Assembly: GCA_050011155.1 (NCBI GenBank)
Contig: JBEKJP010000006.1
Coordinates: 47,459 to 111,458 of the forward strand
Direction of reading: 5' to 3'
Length of the DNA: 64,000 bases
From: Palsa-504 sp050011155
Lineage (GTDB): Bacteria; Actinomycetota; Actinomycetes; Streptosporangiales; Streptosporangiaceae
The position numbers and the translations under genes are program-made. The notes below the pieces were generated by a model that was given only the letters and a program-made list of their open reading frames with translations, was not told the origin of the DNA and made no database searches. This document shows, piece by piece, positions 49,369 through 56,899 of the stretch. Numbering within the stretch: the stretch's first letter is position 1; each line of letters begins with the position of its first letter.

Positions 49369-50595
49369 GTGACCACTGGTGGTTTCTCATCGAAACGGCT
49401 GGTGCGCGTGCGAGACGTGCTGGAGCGTCACGTCGACGCCGGCTACGTCCCGGGTGCGATCGCCGTCGTCGCTCGCCACGGCGAGGTCCACATCGAGGCC
49501 ACGGGCACTCTCGCCTTCCAGGGCGCGGGCTCCAATACAGCAATGGCAGCTGACACGATCTGCCGCATCGGCTCGATGACCAAGCCGGTCGTCGCCGCCT
49601 GCGCGATGACGCTCGTCGAGGATTGCACGCTGCGCCTCGACGAACCGGTCGACGGGTTCCTCCCCGAACTAGCAGACATGACCGTGCTCGCCGATCCGAA
49701 CGGCCCGCTGGACGACACGGTCCCGGCGAACCGCCCGATCACGCTGCGGGATCTGCTCACCTTCACCCTCGGCACCGGCATGGTCCCGGCCGAGCCGGGA
49801 ACGGTTCCGATCGCCGACGCGCTGAACGCGCTCCAGATCGACGAGCCGGGGCCGCCGCCGGATGAGTGGATGCGCCGGCTCGGCGCGCTTCCACTAGTCT
49901 GCCAACCGGGTGAGCGATGGATGTACCACACCGCCGCCGACGTGACGGGCGTGCTCATCGCCCGGGCCGCGGGCATGCCGTTCGGGGATGCCCTGCGCGA
50001 GCGGATCTGCGAGCCGCTCGGGATGAAAGACACCGCCTTCAGCGTGGGCGGCGAGAGCATCAGCCGGCTGGCGACCGCGTACCAGCGCGACGAAGCCACC
50101 GGCGCGCTCGTGATCGAAGACGGCCCCGACGGGTACTGGAGCCGGCCGCCGGTGTTCGAATCAGGAGGCGGCGGGCTCGTCTCGACTGGCGGCGATTTCC
50201 TCGCCTTCGCCTCGGCCCTGCTCGGCGGTGGCATCCATCACGGCGAGCGGGTGCTCTCGCGGCCGTCGGTGACGGTGATGACCAGCGACCACCTGACGCC
50301 GGCGCAGAAGGCGGTTTCCGGGTTCACGCCGGGCTACTTTGACGACATCGGCTGGGGTTTCGGGATGGCGGTCCGCACCCGGCGCGCGCACTCCGGACCT
50401 GCACCGGGCGTGTCCTATCCCTGGGCCGCGTCGGTCGGGAGCTACGGATGGCCGGGCGTATACGGCACCGGCTGGTACAACGACCCGGCCGAGGACATGA
50501 CGACGATCCTCATGATCCAGCGGGCATTCGCGCCGCCGTCGCTGCCGATCTTGCACGACTTCTGGACGGCCGCCTACCAGGCCATCGACGACTGA
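49369..50595 (+). CDS. Serine hydrolase, class C beta-lactamase/esterase family
   Basis: GTG 49369, with AGGAGG ending 6 nt upstream, is a much better start than 49318. 408 residues. The nucleophile motif SxxK is in CRIGSMTKPVVAA (Ser-Met-Thr-Lys) and the YxN-like site in WMYHTAADVTGVL, with the third motif region in the C-terminal part (SYGWPGVYGTGWYNDP; HxG/KTG equivalent not exact). No signal peptide is present, which favours an EstB-type cytoplasmic esterase or D-amino-peptidase over a secreted beta-lactamase. It stands alone between accessory genes. Confidence 0.85.
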   Translation: MTTGGFSSKRLVRVRDVLERHVDAGYVPGAIAVVARHGEVHIEATGTLAFQGAGSNTAMAADTICRIGSMTKPVVAACAMTLVEDCTLRLDEPVDGFLPELADMTVLADPNGPLDDTVPANRPITLRDLLTFTLGTGMVPAEPGTVPIADALNALQIDEPGPPPDEWMRRLGALPLVCQPGERWMYHTAADVTGVLIARAAGMPFGDALRERICEPLGMKDTAFSVGGESISRLATAYQRDEATGALVIEDGPDGYWSRPPVFESGGGGLVSTGGDFLAFASALLGGGIHHGERVLSRPSVTVMTSDHLTPAQKAVSGFTPGYFDDIGWGFGMAVRTRRAHSGPAPGVSYPWAASVGSYGWPGVYGTGWYNDPAEDMTTILMIQRAFAPPSLPILHDFWTAAYQAIDD

Positions 50596-50615
50596 CCCCG
50601 CCCCTGTCGGCGGCA

Positions 50616-50855
50616 TCAGCCACGGTTCGCCGACCGGAGGTCGCGGTCCAGTTCGTCGAAGCTGGCCCTGATCGCGAACAGGCAGTAGCCCACTCGCCGA
50701 ACCTCGTCCTGGACGTCCGGGTTGGTATCAGCCTCGTCCCGGTCGCGGCTGTGCCGCCACTGATCAGGGGTGGTGCGCTCCGGGAAGGACCCGGACTCGG
50801 CGATGACCAGGCGCCACCGCGGTGCGGTGCGATGCACGAAGAACGAGTACCTCAC
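50616..50855 (-). CDS. Small hypothetical protein
   Basis: 79 residues if initiated at GTG 50855, which has a TATAGC -10-like hexamer about 10 nt ahead and would be leaderless. Longer versions start at 50930 or 50954 but would run through the palindrome at 50926-50957 and have a non-native look. The sequence MRYSFFVHRTAPRWRLVIAE-like opening (VRYSFFVHRTAPRWRLV), acidic middle and FDELDRDLRSANRG end are not a family I can name. Divergent from the membrane protein/regulator pair. Confidence 0.45.
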   Translation of the reverse strand: MRYSFFVHRTAPRWRLVIAESGSFPERTTPDQWRHSRDRDEADTNPDVQDEVRRVGYCLFAIRASFDELDRDLRSANRG

Positions 50856-50925
50856 GCGCGCAACGCTATAGGCCCCGCCAGCTCGCGCGGCCGCTGGCTG
50901 AGCACGGCTTGCCGCGCGCGGATCC

Positions 50926-50957
50926 GTCATGTACTTTCCTAATGGAAAGTACATGAC
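50926..50957. promoter_or_regulatory. Perfect 32-bp palindromic operator candidate
   Basis: Arms GTCATGTACTTTCC and GGAAAGTACATGAC (14 bp, no mismatch) are centred on TAAT. It ends 12 bp before the ATG of the membrane protein and overlaps its ribosome-binding region. The downstream winged-helix regulator is the likely ligand (autoregulation). Its half-site ACTTTCC resembles the IclR-site half ACTTTCA, but the centre is 4 bp, not 3. Confidence 0.7.
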
Positions 50958-50969
50958 AGGAGAGCCTGA

Positions 50970-51443
50970 ATGCGCGACGTGGCAAGAGACCCGGCAGCGC
51001 TGGAGCTGCTGCGGGTGCAGCGGGGACGGCTGGCGGACCGGATCCGGGCACCGTGGTGGTACCTGACCGGTATCGCCATCATGTGGGCACTGGTCTTCGC
51101 GGGCCCCTTCGGCTCGCGGTACCTTCCCCAGGCCTTTAGCACCTGGCCTATCCTGGTCGCCGGATCGGCGGTGGCCTGCCTACTGTGGTGGGGCCAGACC
51201 CGGACCACCGGCATAAAAATGGGCTTCCGGAACCTCAGCTATCGCCCGGCCCGTCCCGCGGGGATCGCGATGCTCGTGGTGAGCATCGCCGCCAACGGGA
51301 CCGAGACCTCCCTGATCCGTCGCGACCTGCTCGTGGCCGCGGTCGCGGTCGCGGCCCTCGCGGTCGCGGCGGAGGTGACCGTCCAGCAGGCCCTTCTGCG
51401 GGCGATCCGCCAGGACCTGCGAGACGGCGGAGGACCGGCGTGA
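50970..51443 (+). CDS. Small membrane protein, first gene of a regulator pair
   Basis: 157 residues with AGGAG about 7 nt upstream of the ATG. A basic N-terminus is followed by four hydrophobic segments (YLTGIAIMWALVFAGPFG, WPILVAGSAVACLLWWG, GIAMLVVSIAANG, LLVAAVAVAALAVAAEV). The arrangement resembles small actinomycete membrane proteins that accompany a MarR/ArsR-like regulator and may form a sensing or partner unit. The 3' end overlaps the regulator start (GTGA). A perfect 32-bp palindrome lies directly upstream. Confidence 0.72.
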   Translation: MRDVARDPAALELLRVQRGRLADRIRAPWWYLTGIAIMWALVFAGPFGSRYLPQAFSTWPILVAGSAVACLLWWGQTRTTGIKMGFRNLSYRPARPAGIAMLVVSIAANGTETSLIRRDLLVAAVAVAALAVAAEVTVQQALLRAIRQDLRDGGGPA

Positions 51444-51859
51444 CCGCCAAACCCGGCGTGACCGCCAAACCCGGCGTGACCGCCAAACCGGATCCGCTCA
51501 TTCACCCGATCACCCGGTTGTCGATCTGCGGGCTGCTGGCGGCCGGCGCGGACTGGGTCGAGTTCGCCGCGCTGCGCGACGCGGCCGGAATCAGCGACTC
51601 GGTGCTGTCGAAACAGTCCCGCGTGCTCGAAGACGCCGGGTACGTGGAAGTCCGCAAGGGCGCGGTCGGCCGGCGGCCGCGCACCTGGTTCCGGCTCACC
51701 GCTGAAGGCCGCCAGGCGGTGCAGGGGCATCTAGCCTGGCTGGCCGAGCTGGAGGAAGCGGTCGCCGCCAGCACCCGGGATGCGCCGCAGGCCAGCCCCC
51801 TCCCTGACGACCGCGACCAACCGCGCCGCGTACTGCCGCCCCTGCTGGGCAGCACCTGA
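51440..51859 (+). CDS. Winged-helix transcriptional regulator (MarR/PadR-like)
   Basis: 139 residues from GTG 51440 with GGAGG 6 nt upstream. The N-terminus is built from 18-bp tandem repeats giving MTAKPG, VTAKPG, VTAKPD, each with its own GTG. The winged helix follows: ITRLSICGLLAAGADWVEFA, RDAAGISDSVLSKQSRVLED, then the wing YVEVRKGAVGRRPRTWFRLT. This is the one-domain 'transcriptional regulator' type found with a small membrane protein. It probably binds the palindrome at 50926-50957 and controls its own operon. No effector-binding domain is visible. Confidence 0.85.
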   Translation: MTAKPGVTAKPGVTAKPDPLIHPITRLSICGLLAAGADWVEFAALRDAAGISDSVLSKQSRVLEDAGYVEVRKGAVGRRPRTWFRLTAEGRQAVQGHLAWLAELEEAVAASTRDAPQASPLPDDRDQPRRVLPPLLGST

Positions 51860-51865
51860 GCGAGC

Positions 51866-52630
51866 TCAACGGCTTTCGTCCCGCGGCGGACTATCCAGCA
51901 GCTGGCTGGCAAGGTCGGTGATCGCTTCGGCGGTCAGGTCCCAGTCGTCGGAGGCGGCCAGGTCCGTGGCTTGCTGGGGGCCGTATTCGGTCGGACGGGC
52001 GATGAACGCGGTCGCGAGGCCTGCTCTTCTGGCTCCCGCCAGGTCACTGTTGTGCGCCGCGACCAGCATGACTTCGCCCGGATCGAGGCCGAGCAGGGCC
52101 GCGGGTTTCTGGTAGGCATCCGGGCTCGGTTTGTAGGCGCGGCTGATGTCCGAGCCGAGGATCACGTCCCACGAGAGCCCGGCTGCTTTCGCCATGTCCA
52201 CCAGCAGCGCGGTATTGCCGTTGGACAGCGGGCCGGCGATGAACTCCCGCTTGATCTGGCGGATCCCTTCCACGCTGTCTGGCCAGGGCGGAAGGAAGTG
52301 CCAGGCGGCGGCCAGCGACGTCAGCTCGCCGGGCGCGAAAGTACCGGGATCGATGTCGTTCGATCGCAGGACGGTGTCCAGGTTCTCGCGGTGCAGTATG
52401 TCGAGGGACACGTAAGGGCGCTGACCGGAACGCACCCGCTCCTTGGCCGGCTCGTACTGCCCTCTCCACGCGTCGGCGAACTCCTCGGGATCGAGGACCA
52501 GCCCGCGGTCGGCCGCGAAGATGCGGACGGCCGAGGCTATGCCGGACCGCCAGTCCACGACCGTGCCGAACGTGTCGAACAGGACTGCCCGCACCGCTCG
52601 GCCCGTCGACGGAGCCGTGTAACCGGTCAC
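51866..52630 (-). CDS. Haloacid dehalogenase type II-like HAD hydrolase
   Basis: 254 residues. HAD motif I DTFGTVVDWRSG (nucleophile Asp in LFDTFGT), motif II Ser/Thr in GPLSNGNTALLVDMAK, Lys in SRAYKPSPDAYQ and motif IV VMLVAAHNSDLAGAR. The short cap after motif I fits L-2-haloacid dehalogenase-type enzymes, which displace halide from 2-haloacids. Many annotated members are phosphatases instead. The gene is convergent with the regulator gene and lies 9 bp downstream of a gene on the same strand, which is probably co-transcribed. Confidence 0.85.
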   Translation of the reverse strand: MTGYTAPSTGRAVRAVLFDTFGTVVDWRSGIASAVRIFAADRGLVLDPEEFADAWRGQYEPAKERVRSGQRPYVSLDILHRENLDTVLRSNDIDPGTFAPGELTSLAAAWHFLPPWPDSVEGIRQIKREFIAGPLSNGNTALLVDMAKAAGLSWDVILGSDISRAYKPSPDAYQKPAALLGLDPGEVMLVAAHNSDLAGARRAGLATAFIARPTEYGPQQATDLAASDDWDLTAEAITDLASQLLDSPPRDESR

Positions 52631-52639
52631 CGCGGGCGG

Positions 52640-53683
52640 TTAGAGCTCGTCGAAGACGAGGATCTGGTCCTTGATCCGGGCGTTCTTCATCAGCCGGGCG
52701 AAGGACGGGTAGCGCCCGTAGAGCCCGCGGTGCGCGGCCTGGTAGTCCGCCACCGCACCCCAGTTGAGCGGGAAGGACTCGGTGTAGTTCCAGCTCTTGG
52801 CAATGCTCCGCCCGGCCGCACCGGAGCTCGAAGAAACCGTCCCGCAGGTGTGCAGCGGCCAGTCCGTCGACCCCGCCTGCTCGAGCGTGAACGTCGTATC
52901 CCCGCCCAGAGCCAACTCGACCCGGGAAACGCTGCCACGCCCGGTGAAGTGGGTAATCACCGAAGCATCGCTCCGCGCCGTACTTACCCCGTCCACGACG
53001 TGATGAGCCGCCGCGAATCCGGTCCCAGGCCGCCCACGCCACGCGTACCCGCCCTCGTAACCCCCGTCGTCGTACTCCACCAGCCAGTTCAGCCAAACGT
53101 TGTGCAGCTTCGTCAGCATGCCCGTCTCGGTCCACATCGCGTCCGGCCGGCTGTAGATGTAGTCCAGCATGAACAGCCCCTCGACCGGCTCGCCGTCCAG
53201 CGTCCCCGTCGCCTTGCCCAGATGCGAGCGGAGCATCTGCGGGTACTCGTAGCCCTCCTGCTCCGGCACCCAGAACGTGCACACCTGCCCCAGCCGCCGC
53301 GCCTCGAGCGACAGCCGCCCGCCCCCGTCACTCCACCGGTACCGGTCGACACCGAAGTCGAATCGCCAGCTCTGGCCGACGTAGCTGACGAAGTCAGCCG
53401 TCTCGGTCACGTGGTACCGCTCCGCGATCGGGTTCTCCTTGTAGGGGAACAGCACCGGGCACTGGCCGTCCAGCTGGCCATTGAGCTGGTAGACGCCCAT
53501 GTTCATGGTCTCGTTCTTGTTCTGCCCCTGGACGCCGCGCATGGCGTTGTAGAGCCGGCCGGCCGAGTCGGTGAGGACGACGAACGGGCAGATGAACACG
53601 GGCGCGTACCCCGGCCGGGGCTGGTGGCTGAGACGGTAGGACTCGAGCGTCGGCTCGGCTTCCAGGTACACGTGGTAGCGCAT
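52640..53683 (-). CDS. Uncharacterised beta-rich protein
   Basis: 347 residues from ATG 53683; the frame extends further upstream only through a promoter repeat. I do not recognise the family with confidence. It is Trp/Tyr-rich (WRFDFGVDRYRWSDGG, WLNWLVEYDDGGYEGGYAWR, SFPLNWGAVADYQ), giving the impression of a lipocalin-like or CrtC-like beta-barrel fold, with no signal peptide. Directly upstream is the first copy of a 38-bp repeat whose second copy precedes the acyl-CoA ligase gene. This suggests the two genes once shared a divergent promoter and a common pathway. The HAD gene follows after 9 bp. Confidence 0.55.
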   Translation of the reverse strand: MRYHVYLEAEPTLESYRLSHQPRPGYAPVFICPFVVLTDSAGRLYNAMRGVQGQNKNETMNMGVYQLNGQLDGQCPVLFPYKENPIAERYHVTETADFVSYVGQSWRFDFGVDRYRWSDGGGRLSLEARRLGQVCTFWVPEQEGYEYPQMLRSHLGKATGTLDGEPVEGLFMLDYIYSRPDAMWTETGMLTKLHNVWLNWLVEYDDGGYEGGYAWRGRPGTGFAAAHHVVDGVSTARSDASVITHFTGRGSVSRVELALGGDTTFTLEQAGSTDWPLHTCGTVSSSSGAAGRSIAKSWNYTESFPLNWGAVADYQAAHRGLYGRYPSFARLMKNARIKDQILVFDEL

Positions 53684-53721
53684 GCTTGCCAATCTGACGG
53701 CCGGTTGGTAGAACGACCCTA
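53684..53721. repeat. 38-bp direct repeat, left copy (duplicated divergent promoter)
   Basis: Identical over all 38 bp to 55153-55190, in the same orientation. It begins immediately upstream of the ATG (53683) of the minus-strand gene. It contains TTGCCA and TAGAAC separated by 17 bp, a plus-strand promoter that here points into the inserted unit, as well as the start-proximal DNA of the minus-strand gene. Confidence 0.85.
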
Positions 53722-53765
53722 CGCACCGGCCTGGCCCGGCACAAGCAGCGACGACAAGCAAGCAG

Positions 53766-53791
53766 CGCCAACGGGACGGTTACCGTTGGCG
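53766..53791. repeat. 9-bp stem hairpin inside the 1.4-kb insert
   Basis: CGCCAACGG and CCGTTGGCG form a perfect stem around GACGGTTA, followed by TTTC. It lies near the left end of the unit between the 38-bp repeats, beyond the 3' end of the DUF6247 gene. It may be a terminator for minus-strand transcripts or for readthrough from the repeat-borne promoter. Confidence 0.4.
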
Positions 53792-53882
53792 TTTCAGTGC
53801 GGGACGGACGATGCCGCTGATGCCCCCGGCGGCTGTTGCACGATTTGACGTCCCGTGCTGGTGCCGCGGCGGCCGGATAGCG

Positions 53883-53962
53883 CGGTTGATCCGGGTTATG
53901 TGGTTGATCCGGTGCACTATAGGACCCCAAATCGACCACATAACCCAAATCGACCACATTAA
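53883..53962. repeat. Cluster of direct and inverted repeats
   Basis: GGTTGATCCGG occurs twice (53884 and 53902). GGGTTATGTGGTTGAT (53893-53908) is the near-exact inverse of ATCGACCACATAACCC (53931-53946, 15 of 16). AAATCGACCACAT then occurs a second time from 53947. The array lies just past the 3' end of the DUF6247 gene. It could be a recombination or protein-binding site of the insert. Confidence 0.5.
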
Positions 53963-53972
53963 CTTACAGCTA

Positions 53973-54188
53973 TTAGAATAAGTTTGCGATTAACGAGATG
54001 TTTGGTGCTTCCGGGGTCGGCGGGGATGGCGTGCGGGCGGTCGCGGGCGACCAGTCAGCCTCGAACGTGGCGAGAGCCGCCGGATCAAGACGCGCTACGG
54101 CCGCGCGGATCGCCGTAGGCTCGCGCTCCGCTAGCGGGACGACCGGCTGCTGCCCTTCTGCCAGCAGGTCACTCACAGACAGCATCAT
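53973..54188 (-). CDS. DUF6247 family small protein
   Basis: 71 residues. The core LAEREPTAIRAAVARLDPAALATFEADW matches the DUF6247 pattern (given here in parts: LAEREPTAIRAAVARLD, ATFEADW). It is preceded by a short VSDLLAEGQQPVVP lead and followed by a Pro/Thr tail. These small actinomycete proteins are often adjacent to toxin-like genes and are antitoxin-like in size. Its ATG overlaps the stop of the upstream PRTase-like gene (4 bp), so the two are coupled. The pair is the whole coding content of the unit between the 38-bp repeats. Confidence 0.65.
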   Translation of the reverse strand: MMLSVSDLLAEGQQPVVPLAEREPTAIRAAVARLDPAALATFEADWSPATARTPSPPTPEAPNISLIANLF

Positions 54189-55057
54189 CGTGGCTGTCCG
54201 AGGGCGGTGGTCAAAGATCGGAGCCAGGGCTCGGCCAGGACAGGCTCTGCACCGATGGTGCGGGCGATGTGACGCCGGGTGGCGGCGGTTCGCCCGCAGG
54301 CGACGAGGGCGACGGCTTCTGCCAGCGCCTGGCGGGTGGCATCGCCGTGATCAGGACCGTCAGCTTCTGCGAGCCAGCGATCCGGGAAGTACGACCGGGT
54401 GAGCTTGACCTGCCTGTCAGCGAGATACGTCCAGACCGGCCAGTCCAGCGAGACATTCTGCACGGCGCGGGCCGGCAGGAGGCGGGTCCATGATTCTTCC
54501 TGCTGCCAGCGGACAGTGTTCGGACTGGTCTTGCGCCGGATGGTCACGCCGGTGAAGCGGAGCTTGAGCCGGATCGCGTCCCATTGCGCGTGCTCCTCGC
54601 TGATCCAGTCCCGGAACAGGGTGAACAGCTCAGTGAAGGTACCGCCGTCATGGACGACGTCGGTAAAGACCGCAGGCCTGGACCGGCGAGCCAGTGCCTG
54701 GGGGGCAAGCCCCGCTGCGGCGAGCAGTTGCCGTGCTCGTGCGATCTCCGCGCTGGTGAGCGGGCGCCGGTGCCATCCGCCGCCCGAAGGGGCCCTAGGA
54801 CGCTGGAACGACAGCGGCAGCCGGCCTAGCTGCGGAGCGGACGCGGCACCAGCGAACACGCCGCTGAGCAGGTCGAACATCGAGTCCAGGGACCTCCCGA
54901 TGAAGAACAAGTCGCCGTTGCCGCTGCGGGCGAGCACCTTGCCGGCACACTCAGCGAGCGAGTCAAGGAACCACAGGCTGGGCTCGGCCGTCCCGGACAG
55001 CAGTGACCCCAGCTGATCTGGGGATACCAGATCCCACCGGAAAGGCGTTCTGGTCAC
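54185..55057 (-). CDS. Phosphoribosyltransferase-like hypothetical protein
   Basis: 290 residues. LFFIGRSLDSMFDLLSG (about 50-66) and VFTDVVHDGGTFTELFTLF (130-148) are in the order and spacing of a type I phosphoribosyltransferase. The second matches the PRPP-binding loop pattern (hydrophobic strand, Asp, small residues, Gly-Gly-Thr). The C-terminal half is basic and Trp-rich (TSPNTVRWQQEESWTRLLP). The assignment is by motif only. Coupled with a DUF6247 gene on an inserted unit, it could be a nucleotide- or base-modifying toxin, a defence protein or an accessory enzyme; none is shown. Confidence 0.45.
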   Translation of the reverse strand: MTRTPFRWDLVSPDQLGSLLSGTAEPSLWFLDSLAECAGKVLARSGNGDLFFIGRSLDSMFDLLSGVFAGAASAPQLGRLPLSFQRPRAPSGGGWHRRPLTSAEIARARQLLAAAGLAPQALARRSRPAVFTDVVHDGGTFTELFTLFRDWISEEHAQWDAIRLKLRFTGVTIRRKTSPNTVRWQQEESWTRLLPARAVQNVSLDWPVWTYLADRQVKLTRSYFPDRWLAEADGPDHGDATRQALAEAVALVACGRTAATRRHIARTIGAEPVLAEPWLRSLTTALGQPR

Positions 55058-55152
55058 GGGGACGCCTGCGATTTCAGGTACTGGCCCCAGATGGATGCCT
55101 GCGCCTCATCGCCCACATGCCCAGTATCGCTCTCCCCAGCCGCGTTTAGTGC

Positions 55153-55190
55153 GCTTGCCAATCTGACGGCCGGTTGGTAGAACGACCCTA
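55153..55190. repeat. 38-bp direct repeat, right copy (acyl-CoA ligase promoter)
   Basis: Exact copy of 53684-53721. TTGCCA (-35), a 17-bp spacer and TAGAAC (-10) end 9 bp before the GTG start at 55193, so the ligase mRNA is probably leaderless. The stretch 53722-55152 (1431 bp) lies between the copies. Confidence 0.85.
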
Positions 55191-55192
55191 TC

Positions 55193-56818
55193 GTGAACGA
55201 GACTTTGGCATCGCTGCTGTCGAGCCGGGCCGCCGGGCGTGCGGATCACCCGTTCGTCTCATTCCCTGATGGCGAGGTGACCTACGGCGAGCTGCATGAT
55301 CGCGCCGCCGCATTGGCCCGCGGCCTCCTCGCCGCCGGCCTCAAACCGGGCAGCCACGTCGGCATCTTGATGACGAACTGCGTGGCCTATCAGGAGATCT
55401 TCTTCGCGATCCAGCTGGCCGGGGGAGTAGCCGTCCCGTTCAACGCGCGGTTCCGCCAGCGCGAGCTGGCCTTCGTCATCGCCCATTCCGACATCGAGGT
55501 CCTGGTCACCACCGACCTGGTCGACGAGCACGCCGATTTCAGCACCCTCCTGACCGAGGCGCTGCCGGACCTGGCCAGCCAGGACGCAGGCAAAGACCTG
55601 CACCTGACGGGAGCCCCGCGGCTACGCCGTATCTACCTGCACGGCACCAAGCAGGCGCCACCCCTACAGCCACTGAAAGACCTGATCAGCGCGGGCCAAG
55701 ACGTGGACCCGGCGGCCGTACTCCACGCCTGGTCGAGCCGGACGACCAGCGACACCGCGATCCTGCTGTACACCTCGGGCACCACCGCCGATCCCAAGGG
55801 CTGCGAGATCACCCACGAGGCGCTCATCCGCAGCTGGTCCGCCTACGCCGACCTGGTCGGGTTCGAGCCGGACCAGTCAATGTGGACCCCGTGCCCGTTC
55901 TTCCACGTGGGCGGCATCGGCGTCACCGTGTCGGCCCTGGCCCGCGGGGCCACGATGATGTCGATGAACTGGTTCGAGCCGAAGACCGCGCTCGCCCACA
56001 TCGAGCGGCTCCGGGCCGAGCACCTGTTCCCGGCGTTCCCGCCCCTGACCCTGGGCCTGCTTCGCACAGAAAGCTACGACCCGAGCCGCCTCGCCTTCGT
56101 CCGCACCGTACTCAACGTCGCCCCGGCCGACACCCAGCGGGTCATCGAGTCCCTGCTGCCTGAAGAAACAGTGCTGCTGACCGACTTCGGCATGACCGAA
56201 GGCTCCGGCATGATCACGGTCACGCCCCTGGACGCGGCCGGCGAGGACCGGCTGACCCGCAACGGGACGCCGCTGCCCGGCATCGAGGTACGGGTCACCG
56301 ATCCGGAAGATCCAAAAACAATTCAGCCGAACGATGTGGCCGGCGAGATCCAGTTTCGCGGCATCAACGCCTTCCGTGGCTACTACAAGAACCCGGCCGA
56401 GACCGCGGCTACCATCCTCGACGGCGGCTGGGTCCGAACGGGTGACCAGGGCAGCCTCGACCGCCGGGGCCAGCTGCTTTTCCTGGGCCGGCTCAAGGAC
56501 GTGCTCAAGGTCGGCGGCGAGAACGTGTCCCCGCTCGAGGTCGAGGCGCTGCTCAGCACCCACCCGGCCGTGCACATGGCCCAGGTCGTGGGCCGGCCCT
56601 CGGAACGCTACGGCGAGGAACCAGTCGCCTTCGTCGAGCTCATCGCAGGCAGCCAAGCCACCGCCGCCGGGCTCACCGCCTTCTGCGCGGCCAACCTGGC
56701 CTCCTACAAGGTCCCGCGCGAGATCCGCTTCGTCACCGACTGGCCCATGTCGGCCACCAAGATCCAGAAGTTCCGCCTGCGCGACCTGCTGCTGACCGGC
56801 AGGGTGATCTCTTACTAA
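55193..56818 (+). CDS. AMP-dependent acyl-CoA synthetase/ligase (ANL family)
   Basis: 541 residues, GTG start. The adenylation core has the P-loop TAILLYTSGTTADPKGCEIT, A5 FGMTEGSGMITVT, A7 GWVRTGDQGSLDRRGQL, A8 FLGRLKDVLKVGGENVSPLEVE (in part) and the C-terminal catalytic Lys in ATKIQKFRLR. It activates a carboxylic acid to acyl-AMP and then acyl-CoA; the substrate could be a fatty or aromatic acid. Transcription probably starts at or next to the GTG from the promoter within the 38-bp repeat. The ancestral neighbour appears to have been the 52640-53683 gene, now separated by an insert. Confidence 0.9.
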   Translation: MNETLASLLSSRAAGRADHPFVSFPDGEVTYGELHDRAAALARGLLAAGLKPGSHVGILMTNCVAYQEIFFAIQLAGGVAVPFNARFRQRELAFVIAHSDIEVLVTTDLVDEHADFSTLLTEALPDLASQDAGKDLHLTGAPRLRRIYLHGTKQAPPLQPLKDLISAGQDVDPAAVLHAWSSRTTSDTAILLYTSGTTADPKGCEITHEALIRSWSAYADLVGFEPDQSMWTPCPFFHVGGIGVTVSALARGATMMSMNWFEPKTALAHIERLRAEHLFPAFPPLTLGLLRTESYDPSRLAFVRTVLNVAPADTQRVIESLLPEETVLLTDFGMTEGSGMITVTPLDAAGEDRLTRNGTPLPGIEVRVTDPEDPKTIQPNDVAGEIQFRGINAFRGYYKNPAETAATILDGGWVRTGDQGSLDRRGQLLFLGRLKDVLKVGGENVSPLEVEALLSTHPAVHMAQVVGRPSERYGEEPVAFVELIAGSQATAAGLTAFCAANLASYKVPREIRFVTDWPMSATKIQKFRLRDLLLTGRVISY

Positions 56819-56847
56819 TCGAGAAGCGGCGGTCTAAAATTTGGATT

Positions 56848-56880
56848 ACTATCAGATTATCAACCTCATAATCTGATAGT
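56848..56880. promoter_or_regulatory. Perfect AT-rich 33-bp inverted repeat
   Basis: ACTATCAGATTAT and ATAATCTGATAGT (13 bp, no mismatch) surround CAACCTC. It ends 8 bp before the Shine-Dalgarno of the AlbA-domain gene. It may be the operator for that gene's own winged-helix protein or a leader hairpin; AT-rich for this genome. Confidence 0.65.
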
Positions 56881-56899
56881 CCTCGTCGGAGGAGTGCCG

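Noticed and set aside
50931..50952. The palindrome at 50926-50957 as a fifth IclR site
   Set aside because: It shares the ACTTTC half but has a 4-bp centre and longer arms, and its own regulator gene is adjacent.
53722..55152. The insert between the 38-bp repeats as an insertion sequence
   Set aside because: No transposase frame and no terminal inverted repeats; a 38-bp duplication is too long for known IS target duplications.
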